Assembly (NCBI GenBank): GCA_039881045.1
Contig: JAYWVB010000003.1
Coordinates: forward strand, 558,001-622,000
Length of the DNA: 64,000 nt
From: Chaetomium olivaceum
Lineage: Eukaryota > Ascomycota > Sordariomycetes > Sordariales > Chaetomiaceae
Reading direction: 5' to 3'
The position numbers and the translations under genes are program-made. Below, in pieces: positions 9,737 to 20,765 of this stretch (position 1 is its first letter; each line of letters begins with the position of its first letter). The notes beneath the pieces were generated by a model, which was not told the origin of the DNA, ran no database searches, and was given only the letters and a program-made list of their open reading frames with translations.

Positions 9737-11948
9737 TGTAGCTTGAGATCGAGGGCGTTTGTATACGTGATGAGACCAACAGATGAAGTTGTTGATGTTG
9801 CGAAGTTTGTTGAGTTTGGTGAGTGAATGGGTCGACGCTTTGGGCTTTTGGCTTGAACGACTTCCTTCTTATACCCCAAAGTTACCCCTGTCCGGCTCTG
9901 TATGGCTAAAAATTGCTCAGGCAATTAATTAGTGGCGCGAACAGCGGCTACAATAGTTTCTCCCATCTCCATCCCTCTAGGCCCCAGGCCGGTCGCCGTG
10001 GCCCTGCACCTGCCCAACCAGACGGCACATCCGGACCACGGGCGGACGGCTCAACAGCCACCACCTGGCCGGGACATATTCGCGCAACAGGAGCAGTCCG
10101 ACCCCTGCCCCGCGGTTATCGCGGGAAGAGAAAGCCCTTCGAGGCCTCCGTCAGACGTCTTTGAGAATAACCCTCGAGCCTCGGCTCCTAGTCCACTTCG
10201 CCTACGACGTCAGGCTTCGGCCCCCGCAAATAGAGCGACACTCAATCCATCCTACCTTTGTACAATTCTATAGACATCCAGCTTAAGGAAACGTAGGGCG
10301 CCTCGCCGGGCATGCATCAATGATCGGCAATTCGGCACGGTGATGTAGCGTTGCATATGCAAGAAGGGGCAATCATGAGTCTTGAATTAATTACCAAACG
10401 GGTGTTAAGAAGCTGCTGGTTGTCGTGCTTTTTCTGGTTGCCTGTGGCGCTTCCGATTTTAATGGCATGCCTTGCTCGTGACATCCCCCCCTCCACCAGC
10501 ATAGCGTTGGCATAATCTCGATCTTCGTCCACCCCGGAGAGAGGTAGGGGATCTCCTTTGTGTGTGAAACGGCGAACTAACGCCCTTCACACTCGTAGAC
10601 TGCCCACTTGACAGCATCACCCCTGTAAACTTGATGGATAATAACGCTTCTTTTGAGCACCTGTGGATGATCTCTTCGGCAGTTTTTGCGGCGAAGATGA
10701 AATGATTGCGGATATCCCTTCGAATACCTATACTAACAGCTACCAGAATATAACCGTTTTTTCAAGCAACTAGAGGTGTAGGCTTGCCAGACAACTTAGG
10801 ATGGAAGGAGGAAGGAGCTTCTTTTAGCAGGTTTTAACCTATGACTTTAAAAACTGAGGAACAGTCGTGTGACGCGCGGAAGATAGGTATTGGGACAAAA
10901 AGGGCAACCAATGCGCACACCCTTCAAAGCTTCAACCATATGCTCTGCTGTTCGCCGACAGCAGCTTTGGTGGGTCGGGGGGGGGCGGGGGGGGGGGGGC
11001 AAGACTGGTCGAATAATGTACCTAGTACTTTCAGATGCATCGATACCCAACCCTTCAACGCAGAGGGCTGCTCATTCCCAAATTCCGCGGCATCCGAGGT
11101 TGATACCATGAGCCCCACCCATCGCTAGTGATTTCGAGATTCTGCTGTTCACACCATCTTCTTTGGAATCATTGATGAGTTAACCGAGGAGGAACAGGAG
11201 AAATGCGCAGACCCGCATCCCGAGTCGACAAAATACGCTCGAAACGGAGGAGGTGACGCTGTACTGGTCTGACGAGAGCACCAAGGTGCTGCGAGCGAAC
11301 TGGGAGAGCTGGGTCTTATGGTCTATGCATATTTAATGCAGGTGCTGGGTTGCCCGACCGCGCTATACGCGATCTTTATGTTCCACACCCAGCTGTGGTT
11401 CGCCGATCTCGCACTGCGGCGCTGGGCGAATACAGCCGGCTGGTGATGCCTTACCGGGACCGCGACACCCAGCAATTCATCGCGGTCAAGCACCAGGAGG
11501 ACGACGAAGAGTAGGTTCGCCGCTTGCTTGCTGTTGTGTCGTAACGAGTGAGAAGGGACACCAAGATCCCATCGTGGGCTTGAGCCACCCATTACCACTA
11601 TATGATTTTGTAACCTCGTTGTTAATTATGTTACTGTGACCAGACTTTGTCCCATTGATCATGGTTTTATCCTCTGTTCGTTGTTGATATCCCACTAGTT
11701 TTGTCTATGTTTGAATTTGACTTTTCTCTATCTGTCTTGAAAAGGTAGGTAGGTAGATTGCCACTAGAATACTTGTTGACTTCTGTCACTTTCCATGTGA
11801 CCCTGCTTGCCGTTTAAAGGGGCTTAGGGGAGGTTGTCGTCTTCTTGTGTCTACCGCGTTTACTTACCTACTTTGTTTGCTCCAAACATGAATCACTACA
11901 ACGGCCCCGACCAACGTTCTTCCATTGAAAACACCCTCCATTTACTCC
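9737..11948. other. Gene-poor intergenic region with a possible gene remnant
   Basis: No intact gene is supported. A G-rich run lies at 10977-10999. Between about 11130 and 11513 all three forward frames carry protein-like stretches that would need shifts to join: DELTEEEQEKCADPHPE, then EEVTLYWSDESTKVLRANW, then GLPDRAIRDLYVPHPAV through QFIAVKHQEDDEE and a stop at 11511-11513. This may be the tail of a decayed gene (see findings). Confidence 0.5.
10977..10999. repeat. G-run with quadruplex potential
   Basis: Nine Gs (10977-10985), one C, then thirteen Gs (10987-10999). It can form a G-quadruplex in principle and is also a place where sequencers miscount. It lies in a spacer. Confidence 0.7.
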
Positions 11949-13140
11949 TTATGAACTCGTTCCTTCTCCATCCCCTTCCCCATCAATCCAAACGACCACA
12001 TTCCCCAACCCCTCCCTCCCCCGAAAGAACTCCCGCACCTCCTGATCCGAGTACCTCAAACTAAAATGCATCAACACGAACACCACCCCCGGCCACCGCC
12101 TCACCACTGGCTCCAGATCCGCCCAGATCGTATGCCGCGTCCGCTCCGCCTGCGTCCGATGCTCCTCCCACAGAAAACTACACTCGGTAATCACCACCTT
12201 CACCCCTGCCCCTCCCCCCTCAGAACCCCCACCCAACCACGCCGGCCCCTCCGCCAAGGTCTTCGCCGTCGTATCCCCCAGGAACGCAAACACGGGCGTC
12301 GCCACGGGCGCCGCCAGCTCCACCGCCTTCCCCCCATCGTCAGTCTGCTCACGCAGCGCCTTGAGCTGCGGTCCCGACAGGCCGCGGTACTCGGGCTTGA
12401 GCTTGTGGGTGACCGCGCTGAAGAGGTAGCCCAGGCAGGGCACGGTGTGGTCGCACGCGAAGGCGGTGGCGGTGTAGGACTGGGGGGGGGAGGCGCGGGA
12501 GGGTGATGGTGGAGGAGGGGTGCAGGCCGTGGATGGTGTGCGTTTGGAGGAGGGGGTGGAGGGCTGGTGGTGGTGGTGGTGGTGGTGAGTCTTTGGCTTC
12601 TTCACCTTGGGGATGAAGGTTCGTCTCGGTTTCTGAGGGTGCTGTTCCTTCGTCTTCTTCTTCTTCTTTGGCGGCGTTGGTCTTGGAGGAGGCATTGTAC
12701 TTCTTCAGGTATGGTGAAGTGCTCTCGGGTGGCCAGATGCCGCCGCCTTCGCTCAGCATGGTTTTGGCGTTGATAAAAGTGTCTAGAGCATCCTTCATCT
12801 CGGCGGGGCAGTAGATGTCTGGCGGGTCGCTGCGCTTGACAAAGGCGGGTGTGAGCAGGGTGTGGTCGCTGTGACCATGAGTGAGGAAGATGTGCTTGGG
12901 CCGGAGGTTGTTGACGATCATGCCGGCATCCAACAGCAGGTTAAGCTGGGGGATGACAAATGACGTGTGCCATGCTGCGCGAGACCGGCCCGTGAGCGTG
13001 AGGTTATGGTAGGGCTTCGGGAACCGCCATTCCAATATGTCAGAGCGGGGTGATTGTGGGAGCGGCGTGGCGAAGGTTGGTGGTGGCATTTTGGGACCAA
13101 GTGACTCGCGCGATAGTTTTGAAATAGTTCCAGAACCCAT
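11949..13140 (-). CDS. Metallo-beta-lactamase-fold hydrolase, RNase Z-like (one frameshift)
   Basis: The protein starts at ATG 13140 and is about 396 aa once a one-base shift is allowed. Residues near 85-95 contain the metal-binding signature HGHSDH (FLTHGHSDHTLLTPAF). Further fold landmarks are the preceding LLLDAG strand, the CDHTVPCLGYLF segment, and a C-terminal VVITECSFLWEEH motif followed by VFVLMHFSLRYSD, both typical of tRNase Z-like proteins. The first half (13140 to about 12490) and second half (about 12490 to 11949) are in different frames. The switch falls exactly on a run of eight C on the coding strand (+ strand G-run 12482-12489), where dropping one base restores PPQSYTATAFACDH. 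A low-complexity acidic, Pro-rich insert (residues about 150-190) precedes it. Function inferred: metal-dependent hydrolase of unknown substrate, related to but shorter than true tRNase Z. The frameshift may be a sequencing miscount. Confidence 0.75.
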
Positions 13141-13767
13141 AATTCATGCTAAGAAGATAAACCGCATATCAGCGGCAAAACATCGGTTGTAGTGGAATAC
13201 TTGACTGTAACGACTCTACATAGAACAGCAAATCAAGGTGGATTGAGCTATTATGGTCTATTGTAGGGCCATAAGAAACTAGGTCCTATAACACATATCA
13301 CCTACCTACCTATAAGAGGGATGCTCCAAAGCCAAAAAGTGACAAAGCCCTGAACACAAGTTGATGCATCACCCCTCAATTAATTCGAAGCGTATAGCTG
13401 TGAAGAAAACTAGATGATCCGTTGCATTTTCTAGTAAAGGATCAGGCATCCCGGTAGCGATGATGCCTATTGGCGTTATTCGAGTAACATAGGTAGCTAC
13501 ATACCTACTCTTAAACCGTGGACTTACCCCCTCTATCACACGCCCATAATAGCGCCTCGCACAGTTGACAATCGCTTCAACCATAACAGCATTGAATTAA
13601 ACAGTAGCACAAAATTGATAAAACACACGCACACACCCGCACGACTACGCGGAAAAGGGCCACGGAAGTGAATGTATAGGCTTAATATCAGAATATGCTG
13701 CCAGGCGTCTAGTCTAGAATACCATGGCTCACTCTTCTTCTATGTTTGCGCCGCTGCTTGCCAATAC
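13141..13767. other. Intergenic region
   Basis: Lies between two minus-strand genes. TAGGTA-type words occur at 13296-13315 and 13486-13510. No gene seen. Confidence 0.55.
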
Positions 13768-16265
13768 TCAGTTCTCGACAGGAGGTTCGGCAGACTCGCC
13801 TGATTTCGCCGCTGCCTGGGCAGGCGGAGCAGGGTGGATAGGGAGCGTTGTAGTCGGCCCCTGCCCTGCCTCAGCCGCCTGAGCCGCCTTTTTGAGTTTT
13901 TTCTTCTCCTTCTCCTTCTCCCTCGCCGCCTTCTTGGCTGCGGCCTTCTCCGCCTCTATCTCCTTCTGCTTGCGAAGCTCCTCACCACCATACGCCTCAC
14001 GCCACTCCTCGATCTTAGCCGCGGGGATATTAGTGAACAGCAGTTCTGGTGTACCGACGGCGTGACCCGGCTTGAGGTCATTCGCCTCCCAAGTATCCGG
14101 GATATGTGCCGGAATATTTGAACCCTCCCCATCTGGCCCCTTGACTCCAAGTTGCCTGAGGATAGATTGAGACTTCTCGGGCATGTAAGGCGAGAGAAGG
14201 TGAGCTATGAGGTGAATGTGGTTGAGGGCGATACCAATCACAGCACGGCAGCGCTCGGGCTCCTCGGCGATGAGCTGGTTGCTGAGCTTGTTATCCTGGA
14301 GTAGCTTGTTGCCAATCCCTGAGATGCTGTTTCCGTTGTCAGCTTTGAGTCGTGTTAGCGGAGACAGGGTGGCCGACATACTTCATCACGATGGACAAGC
14401 CTGCCCTCAGTTTCACAGCCTTGAGATGTGCGACATAGTCTTGGAGGAGCTTCTCTACTTCCTCCCTGTGTTGCTGCAGGGCCGGGAATTTGGAGAGGTC
14501 GTATTCGGGCACCACACCGTCCATCTTGGCCTGGCAGAACTTAATGATACGCTGGCACAGATTGCCGAGGTTCTTGAGCAGATCGTTGTTGTTGGCATCA
14601 ACAAATTCCCTTGATTTTGTCAGTACGGGCGAGACGGGTGAAAATCAGCACTGCAGGACTCACTCCCACTTGAACTCCGAGTCGCTGGTTTCTGGCCGCC
14701 TTGACAAGAGGTAGTACCTCCAGATGTCAGCGTCGATGCCGGTATCGCGGGCGTTGGTACCGAACACGCCGACGCCCTTGGACTTGCTGAACTTTCCACC
14801 TTCGTAGTTGAGGTACTCGCAGGTGGACACGGCCTTGATCTTGGTCCAGTTCTCCTTGGTGCCGAGCTGGGAGGCGGGGAAGATGATGGTATGGAAGCTG
14901 TGACCATTGTTAGGAGCAGCCAATTAATAGTCAGCATACTACTCACGGAACATTGTCTTTCCCCATAAACTGGTAGAGTGAAACATCGTCTGGATTCTTC
15001 CACCACTTTTCCCAGTTCGAGCCCGCCAGGTTGCCAGGGTCGGTGTATGTCCTCGTAATCGAGGGGTACCCAACTGCTCAAGTTAGCGGCGTCGTATTCA
15101 AGGGGGACGCGCGACATACTGCAAGCATCGAACCAGACATAGAACACCTTCTTGGCATAGTCCTCGTCAGCGAGACCGTTAAGGCCGGTGGGAACTACGT
15201 ATGGTAAGTTAGTGAATCTGCGAAATTCAAACTTCAAGGTGGCGGCGATAAACATACTTGGGACGCCCCATTTGAGATCTCGAGTAATGCCACGAGGCTT
15301 TAGCCCCTGATCTAACCACGAGTGTGTGATGGAGACACAATTCGCGCTCCAGGCCTTCTCTACCGTCTTGAGCCACTCCTCGATCTCGCCCTGGAGAGCG
15401 TCTAGGCGGAGGTAGAGATGCTTGGTCTGGCGCTTCTCAGGAGCGGTGCCGTCCAGCTTGCAGCGGGGGTTGATCAGCCAACCGGTCGCCTTGGTTTCCT
15501 GGTTTCCGGAGGCGTCTAGCTCCGGCTCCAGGGGGTCGAGAAGGTTACCACATGCGTCGCACTGAGGGATGAATTAGCGGCCACGTGCAGTACCAGTTAA
15601 AACAGTGTAAATCAAACCTGGTCGCCGCGAGCACCCTTGTCGTGACAAAGGCTGCACTCGCCCTCAACATATCGGTCGGCCAAGAAGGACGAGTGAGTCG
15701 GGCAGTAAGCCTGGGTGGTCTCACGCTGCTCGATATATCCGTTGTTCCAGAGACGAGTGAAAATGTCCTGGACGATAGCCGTGTGCTCGTCCGTGGGCGT
15801 GCGGCCGAAGACGTCAAAATCGAGCCTGAACCAGTCGTAGATGTCCTTGTGGATGGCGTGATACTTGGCGCACAACGTCGCCGGGTCTACCCCCTCAGAG
15901 AGCGCCTTAGTCTCTGTCGCGGTGCCATACTGATCCGAACCGCAGACATAGATGGTTGGAAGGCCCCTCGCCCGGCAGAACCTGGCAAAGACGTCTGCAG
16001 ACTGTAAAAAGTTAATTAGCGGCTAGAAAGGCCAGAAGTACCGGGCGGAACCGCCCTGGCCTCGCCAAAACAGGGATGAGAAGTCTCGTAGAGTCACAGG
16101 TTGGTGCTGTGAGATTTAGGGAGGGAAATGGAGAGTAAAAATTACCAGAACACTGCCGATGAGGTTGCCGAGATGTGGAACGTTGTTCACATAAGGAAGA
16201 GCGCTGGTGATGATGATATTCTCTTTCCCAGGTACGGGGAGGATCGGTTCTCCGGAGACGACCAT
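13768..16265 (-). CDS. MES1: Methionyl-tRNA synthetase, cytosolic
   Basis: Eight exons on the minus strand (start to stop): 16265-16146, 16001-15618, 15561-15258, 15194-15120, 15073-14947, 14897-14664, 14609-14382, 14326-13768. The seven GT-AG introns are 46-144 nt, total coding length is 2031 nt and the product is 676 aa. Class I signatures are both present: a HIGH-type motif HLGN at residues 31-34 (ITSALPYVNNVPHLGN) and a KMSKS-type motif KFSKSKG at 372-378. Between them are the CYS-rich zinc knob (CPTHSSF, CSLCHD, CDACGN) and the methionine-pocket strand FYVWFDACIGY, which is rebuilt across an exon junction. The C-terminus is a Lys/Ala-rich helix (KAAAKKAAREKEKEK) rather than a full GST or EMAP domain. 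Role: charges initiator and elongator tRNA-Met with methionine in the cytosol. All splice phases agree, which supports the model strongly. Confidence 0.95.
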
Positions 16266-16916
16266 CTTGACTATCAAGGTTGCTATTGTCTTGGTGCTGG
16301 GTTGCGGTAGGAAATTGAGGGGTCCTTCTCACTCCAAACGAACTTCCCTCCCACCAGAATATTGGGGAAGGTGGGGTGAGTCATGGCACTGGCGGCCGAT
16401 ACCGGTTAAACCCCGGCGGAATGAGATTTTTGGGCTGTTTCGCCTCTTTCCAACAAAACTGAAACTCAGGCCCTGACGAAGCGGGCGAATTTACTTCGTA
16501 CAGGGTTTCTTCTCTTACAGGGAAAAAAAACGAAAGGAGGCAAGAAGGAAGGAAACTGAAGTCCTGAAATCGACCGGGTCACCTTAAAGATTCGACCAAA
16601 CCCCGGTCCGTACCGGTGTAATCGCCGACACAGGGTTTCGCCAGGTGCTCGTTCCAGACGGCATCAAACTGAAGTCCGAACGACGGAAAACACAGTTCGA
16701 GTCAGGCCCGTCAGATACGGTGCGTTTCGTTACTATCCAGAGCCCAATCTTCGGTTGTGCCTTACCCAAACAAGAATACCATGATTATCTAACCTTAGTC
16801 CCATCTTTCTAATTAGCCTTTGTGGAAGGGAGAAAGGGAAAAAGAAAAGCCCAAAGAAAAACCTGCGCAAACACAAGGAAACAAACACGAGGCTGCCCAA
16901 TCATTGAGTTGGGCTA
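16266..16916. other. Intergenic region (MES1 promoter side)
   Basis: Contains the upstream region of MES1 and the 3' flank of the kinase gene. No further gene seen. A small inverted resemblance around aaccccgg/ccggggtt occurs near 16410 and 16600. Confidence 0.5.
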
Positions 16917-18548
16917 TCATGCGCTCGCGCTGCCAGAATACTTAGCGAGCCCATTTCGTACACACTCAATGTCGAGACGCTGAGATGGATTCAATTCCAA
17001 CATTCCGGAGACGACAGCATACACTCGCCTCATGGCGGAGTTTCCCCTCATGCAGATTTTGCCTAGTGTGTCCATGAATGGTGAGTGCTCGTTCGCTATG
17101 ATGTAGGAGCAGTTCGTATCTGCGCTCCTCATATAGCTGTTCAACAACCTTTCGTGGGAGTTACCCCCTCCAGTGAGAGCGAGAAGATGGGCGAAACAAC
17201 ACCCTAGCTGCCAAATGTCCGCTTTGAGAGTGCTGGACTCTCTGTGCAACTGCTCCGGGGCAAGGTATACCAACGTACTATCAGTGTAGTTGGTTAGTGC
17301 GTTCTTGTTGACTACCTTGCTGACACCGAAGTCGGTGATCAGGGGCGTCACCTCGGCAGCATGTTCTTCGCGGTATAGAAGGATATTCTCCGGCTTGATG
17401 TCCTTGTGCTTGATTTCGTTGATGTGGAGATAGTGGACTGCATCAGCCAGTTCGTACATGATGCGGTATGTGTTCAAATCTGATTCCAGAGAGCCTGGTT
17501 GGAACCAAGTGCACCTAGTTGCTCGCACGGACTCCGACATCTGGAGAAAGTCATTCAGGGTGCAGGGCGCCCACGGGACAATGACCAGGTGCATGGCTTG
17601 GTCGTCATCTTTGGTCCTGAAGGCTTCAACAAGCCGGACGATGTTCTTATGATCGCAAACCTCAAGGATGCCGATTTCCCTCAGAATCTTACGCGTGGTC
17701 TTGTCGTCAAATACTTTGGGAAAAGTCTTGATGGCAAGGGCTTCGCTGGTCCGTTTGTGGTTTGCCTTTCTGACGACTCCGTAGCTTCCCGAACATGGCG
17801 AGGCGGTCCCATCGATTATGTATGGAGTATTGACGAACATATCGTAAGTGTGTACGTAACGCGGATGAAACTGCCTTTCGACCCCAGTAAAGAACTCCTC
17901 CATCTTCGGCCTATAGGAAAAATTGAATCAGTTAGTGGGCCAGATTTATTAGGCTGCCCAAAGGTTGCATTGCTCTTACAAAAACTGTTGATAGGTATCC
18001 GGGCAAAAGGTGCCACACCGCACGGAGGCCGGCAGAACTTCCTGAATTAGGTCCTTGAGCCCAAGACCGATGCGAATGAGCTTGTCCTCATTGTAGTAGG
18101 CACGGGCTGCGTTGGGAGGACAAATGCCGCTGAGAATGAACCTTCGTGCAAACAAAGCGTTCAAGGCACCGTCATGGCCCTCCCGTTCTTCTTGCCCGTG
18201 GAAATGATGGAGTTCGAGCAACTCAAGGAGTCGCAGTTTGGTATTTCCCAAAGCTCGGATGAGCTTGGTGGGGTCACGGTCCGAATCCCCATCGGCAGCC
18301 CCGTCGGCAGCCCTGTTTGTACCCCCATCCCGATCGGACGGAAGCTCAGAAATGCGGACCTTGAGGGAATGTACCTCAGCCACAAGTGCCTTTGTATGCT
18401 TGTATAGCAAGACTGTCAGTGGTCCATCGGATGCGTGGTGGGCCGCGCACCATGTGTTGAGCCTTCGGCAAATATCGTCGTACTGATCAAGAAGCTCGAG
18501 GCCCGGCAACAGAGTCGAGGTACTTCTTGCAGCAGCGTAAGGAGCCAT
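16917..18548 (-). CDS. Ser/Thr protein kinase with unknown N-terminal helical domain, 520 aa
   Basis: Two exons, 18548-17980 and 17910-16917, joined over a 69-nt intron (GTAAGA, branch CTAACTG, acceptor TATAG). The kinase domain fills roughly residues 210-510: a Gly loop SGSYGVVRKA, the lysine in ALAIKTF, the catalytic loop HKDIKPENILL (catalytic Asp at about residue 360), the metal-binding TDFGVSK, the APE equivalent LAPEQL and DIWQLGC. All key residues for activity are present; the HRD arginine is lysine. The first 190 residues are unrelated to kinases, mostly helical (STLLPGLELLDQYDDICRRL), with an Asp/Arg/Gly-rich insert. They resemble leader regions of lineage-specific fungal kinases but I cannot name the domain. 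The ATG at 18548 (AAAGATGG) was chosen as the only upstream in-frame ATG. Substrate and pathway unknown. Confidence 0.85.
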
Positions 18549-19248
18549 CTTTCGGCAAGGTAGGTACTGTGTTAAGACAATATCGCGAATATTTGGAGGC
18601 AACAACCAAGCCCCATTGGTGCGCGGAGCACACTGGACGCCGCGGATGGGAAAACAAGTTTTTCAACGCAGAATTGAATTTTAAGCCCGTTTTATTAAGC
18701 GAAAAGTCGGTGTGCTGTGTAACATCAACATATGAGAGATCCACGTTTAAAAAAGGAAATGCTTGACGAACGGCCCGTTACGGCTCGAAACCGCTCGACC
18801 GTTGATGCTTTTGACACCATTTCGAGCCGTCACGTCTTCCACCCCCTGTTCAGCCACCCTGCCTGTTCGGGCAACCTCAATTTCTCTAATGTCGATGAAA
18901 ACAAATCTCCCAGAGTAAAGGAACTCTTCTCAGTTCTTCCCAAAAACAAATTTTTCAAGTCTCCTCAACCTCACGATCGCAAATACCGACAAGACGAACG
19001 ACCCCGAGCCGAAACCGCAACGCTACGACCGATATTCGATTCTAACCGACGAACCCACTAGATTTTAGTGGAGATAGGCCCTATAATATAGGGGGTTATT
19101 TGGACGGGTCTTCAGGAGGGCGGTGCGGGTATCGGGTCGGGTTGTAGAGGGCTGCATTAGACTGCCTGCAATGTGTCTATTCGAATGCTATTTTCTCTAT
19201 AATTTTTGAGCTTGAATTGGTACCGTTGTAATGCTGCTGTTTCGCTCT
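18549..19248. other. Intergenic region before the LTR pair
   Basis: No gene seen. It becomes AT-rich around 18880-19250, immediately before the first solo LTR. Confidence 0.5.
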
Positions 19249-19680
19249 GTTTGTGTCACGGATTAGGCCCAACGCGGTCTTGGCCTGCGGGACGCGGGAC
19301 GTCCCGGCCAATCATTTAGGGGCCCAACGGCCAATCGTTGGGCGAGTGAGGGCGCTCCCGTTGCTCCCGCTCGGGAAAGGGAGCACGGGGAGCACTCGCC
19401 ACACTCACTGCTCCCGACGCTCCCATCGCTCCTCGGGAGCAGAGGGAGCAGAGGGATCAACACGTTAGATAGCAGTATATAGTCACTCGTTCTGGAGAGC
19501 TCTAGGAGTTCTCCAGTTAGCAATCACAACTACAGTTCGCTACAAGCTCGAGAGCCTACTGTTGAGACAAGTCTTTGTTGTGCACCTTTTGGCTGCACCG
19601 AACCTAGTACCTTTGCAAGACACCTTCAATCAGACTGAACCCTAACAGGACGAGGTCCAGGAGAGGTTCGTCACAGTTTG
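19249..19680. mobile_element. Solo LTR 1 with 5-bp target-site duplication
   Basis: The LTR runs 19254-19675 (422 bp), beginning TGTCACGG and ending TTCGTCACA, i.e. the TG...CA ends of retrovirus-like elements. It is flanked by the perfect 5-bp duplication GTTTG at 19249-19253 and 19676-19680. No internal retroelement sequence is attached, so it is a solo LTR left by LTR-LTR recombination. Its right half (from about 19470, agtatatagtcactcg onward) is strongly similar to LTR 2. The tatata word there may be the old LTR promoter. Its left half differs and is rich in gggagc units. Confidence 0.92.
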
Positions 19681-19691
19681 TATGTGAATTG

Positions 19692-20132
19692 AGGTGTGTC
19701 ACGGATATGCCAACAAGTGGGACCCGGGGCGCGGGACGCCCCGAGCCAGTTGCTCAGTCGAGCCAATGAAGGTCGTGGGAGGGTGATCAGTGAGCTCAGT
19801 TGCCAAGCAAGCTGAGCACACTGAGCACCGCGGCCCAACCACCAATCAGGATGGCTGAGCCAGTCTGAGTGATCAGTGTGATCAGTGTCTGAAGGAACTG
19901 AGCACACTGAGCACCCAGGAATTAGATAGTATATAGTCACTCGTTCTGGAGAGTTCTGGGAGTTCTCCAGTTAGCAATCATAACTACAGTTCGCTACCAG
20001 CTCAAGAGCCTACTGTTGAGACAAGTATTTGTTGTGCACCCTTTGGCTGCACCGAACCCTAGCATCCGTTGCAAGACTACCTTCACTGAACCCTAACAGG
20101 ATAGGATCCTAGATGAGGTTCGTCACAAGGTG
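19692..20132. mobile_element. Solo LTR 2 with 5-bp target-site duplication
   Basis: The LTR runs 19697-20127 (431 bp), beginning TGTCACGG and ending GTTCGTCACA. It is flanked by AGGTG at 19692-19696 and 20128-20132. It lies in the same orientation as LTR 1 and 21 bp beyond it, but has its own duplication, so the two were separate insertions of one family rather than the two ends of one element. The left half differs from LTR 1, with repeated gatcagtg/gagcac words. The right half from about 19925 matches LTR 1 closely. Confidence 0.92.
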
Positions 20133-20765
20133 CCTGAGCAGGAGGCGTGGCTGAACAGGGGGTGGAAGACGTTAACGGTCCGTCCCTGTCAACCACTGCC
20201 TAGTAGATATGGTATTTCGTACGTTATAGATAGCCTTTCCTAAAAAGGTTTAAACCGTGAACATGACCCACTGCCGTGTTCGTACTGTATATTGAGCTGG
20301 GGCGCGCCCAGCGCAGGGATACTCTTTGCTTGTTCAGGGGTAGGGGTCTTTTGTTTTTCCGTTTTGCGCGTTGCCTTTTCAGCTGTATATAAGAAGGCTC
20401 GGGATGGACCAGTCTCTTGGTCTCAAGCAGAGAAGGAAATCAGACATCAAGTTCACCAGCTTTCGAAAGTAAAGGATCCGCCACGATAATGCAACGCAGC
20501 GACGTGTGACTGCGTGCTTCTTCCCATGAACAGAGGGGGGACACTTGTTTATTTGCCTGCCAGATGGTTACGGGGTGAGTTTGCATCTCGCATGGCTAAA
20601 CAGTTCATGCACAGAGACAGGAGTTTCGGTGTTGTGATGCCCTGCGTCCAGTTTTGCAGATGCAGTCAAACCCAGCACTTGATCAATATACACACTGTGC
20701 TTACGGGGTACATCCATCTAAACTAAGCCGAGTAGTCGGACGTTCCAAGGTATATTATAGTAGGC
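20133..20765. other. Intergenic region between LTR 2 and LINE copy B
   Basis: No gene recognised. The short open frames present show no domain or ATG context worth reporting. Confidence 0.5.

Noticed and set aside
12066..12506. 146-aa open frame on the + strand
   Set aside because: It is the antisense shadow of the metallo-beta-lactamase gene and is Pro/Arg/His-rich.
18603..18605. Upstream start for the kinase gene
   Set aside because: The codon is TTG; the first in-frame ATG, in good context, is at 18548.
19254..20127. An intact LTR retrotransposon with two LTRs
   Set aside because: Only 21 bp lie between the two LTRs and each has its own, different 5-bp duplication, so there is no internal region.
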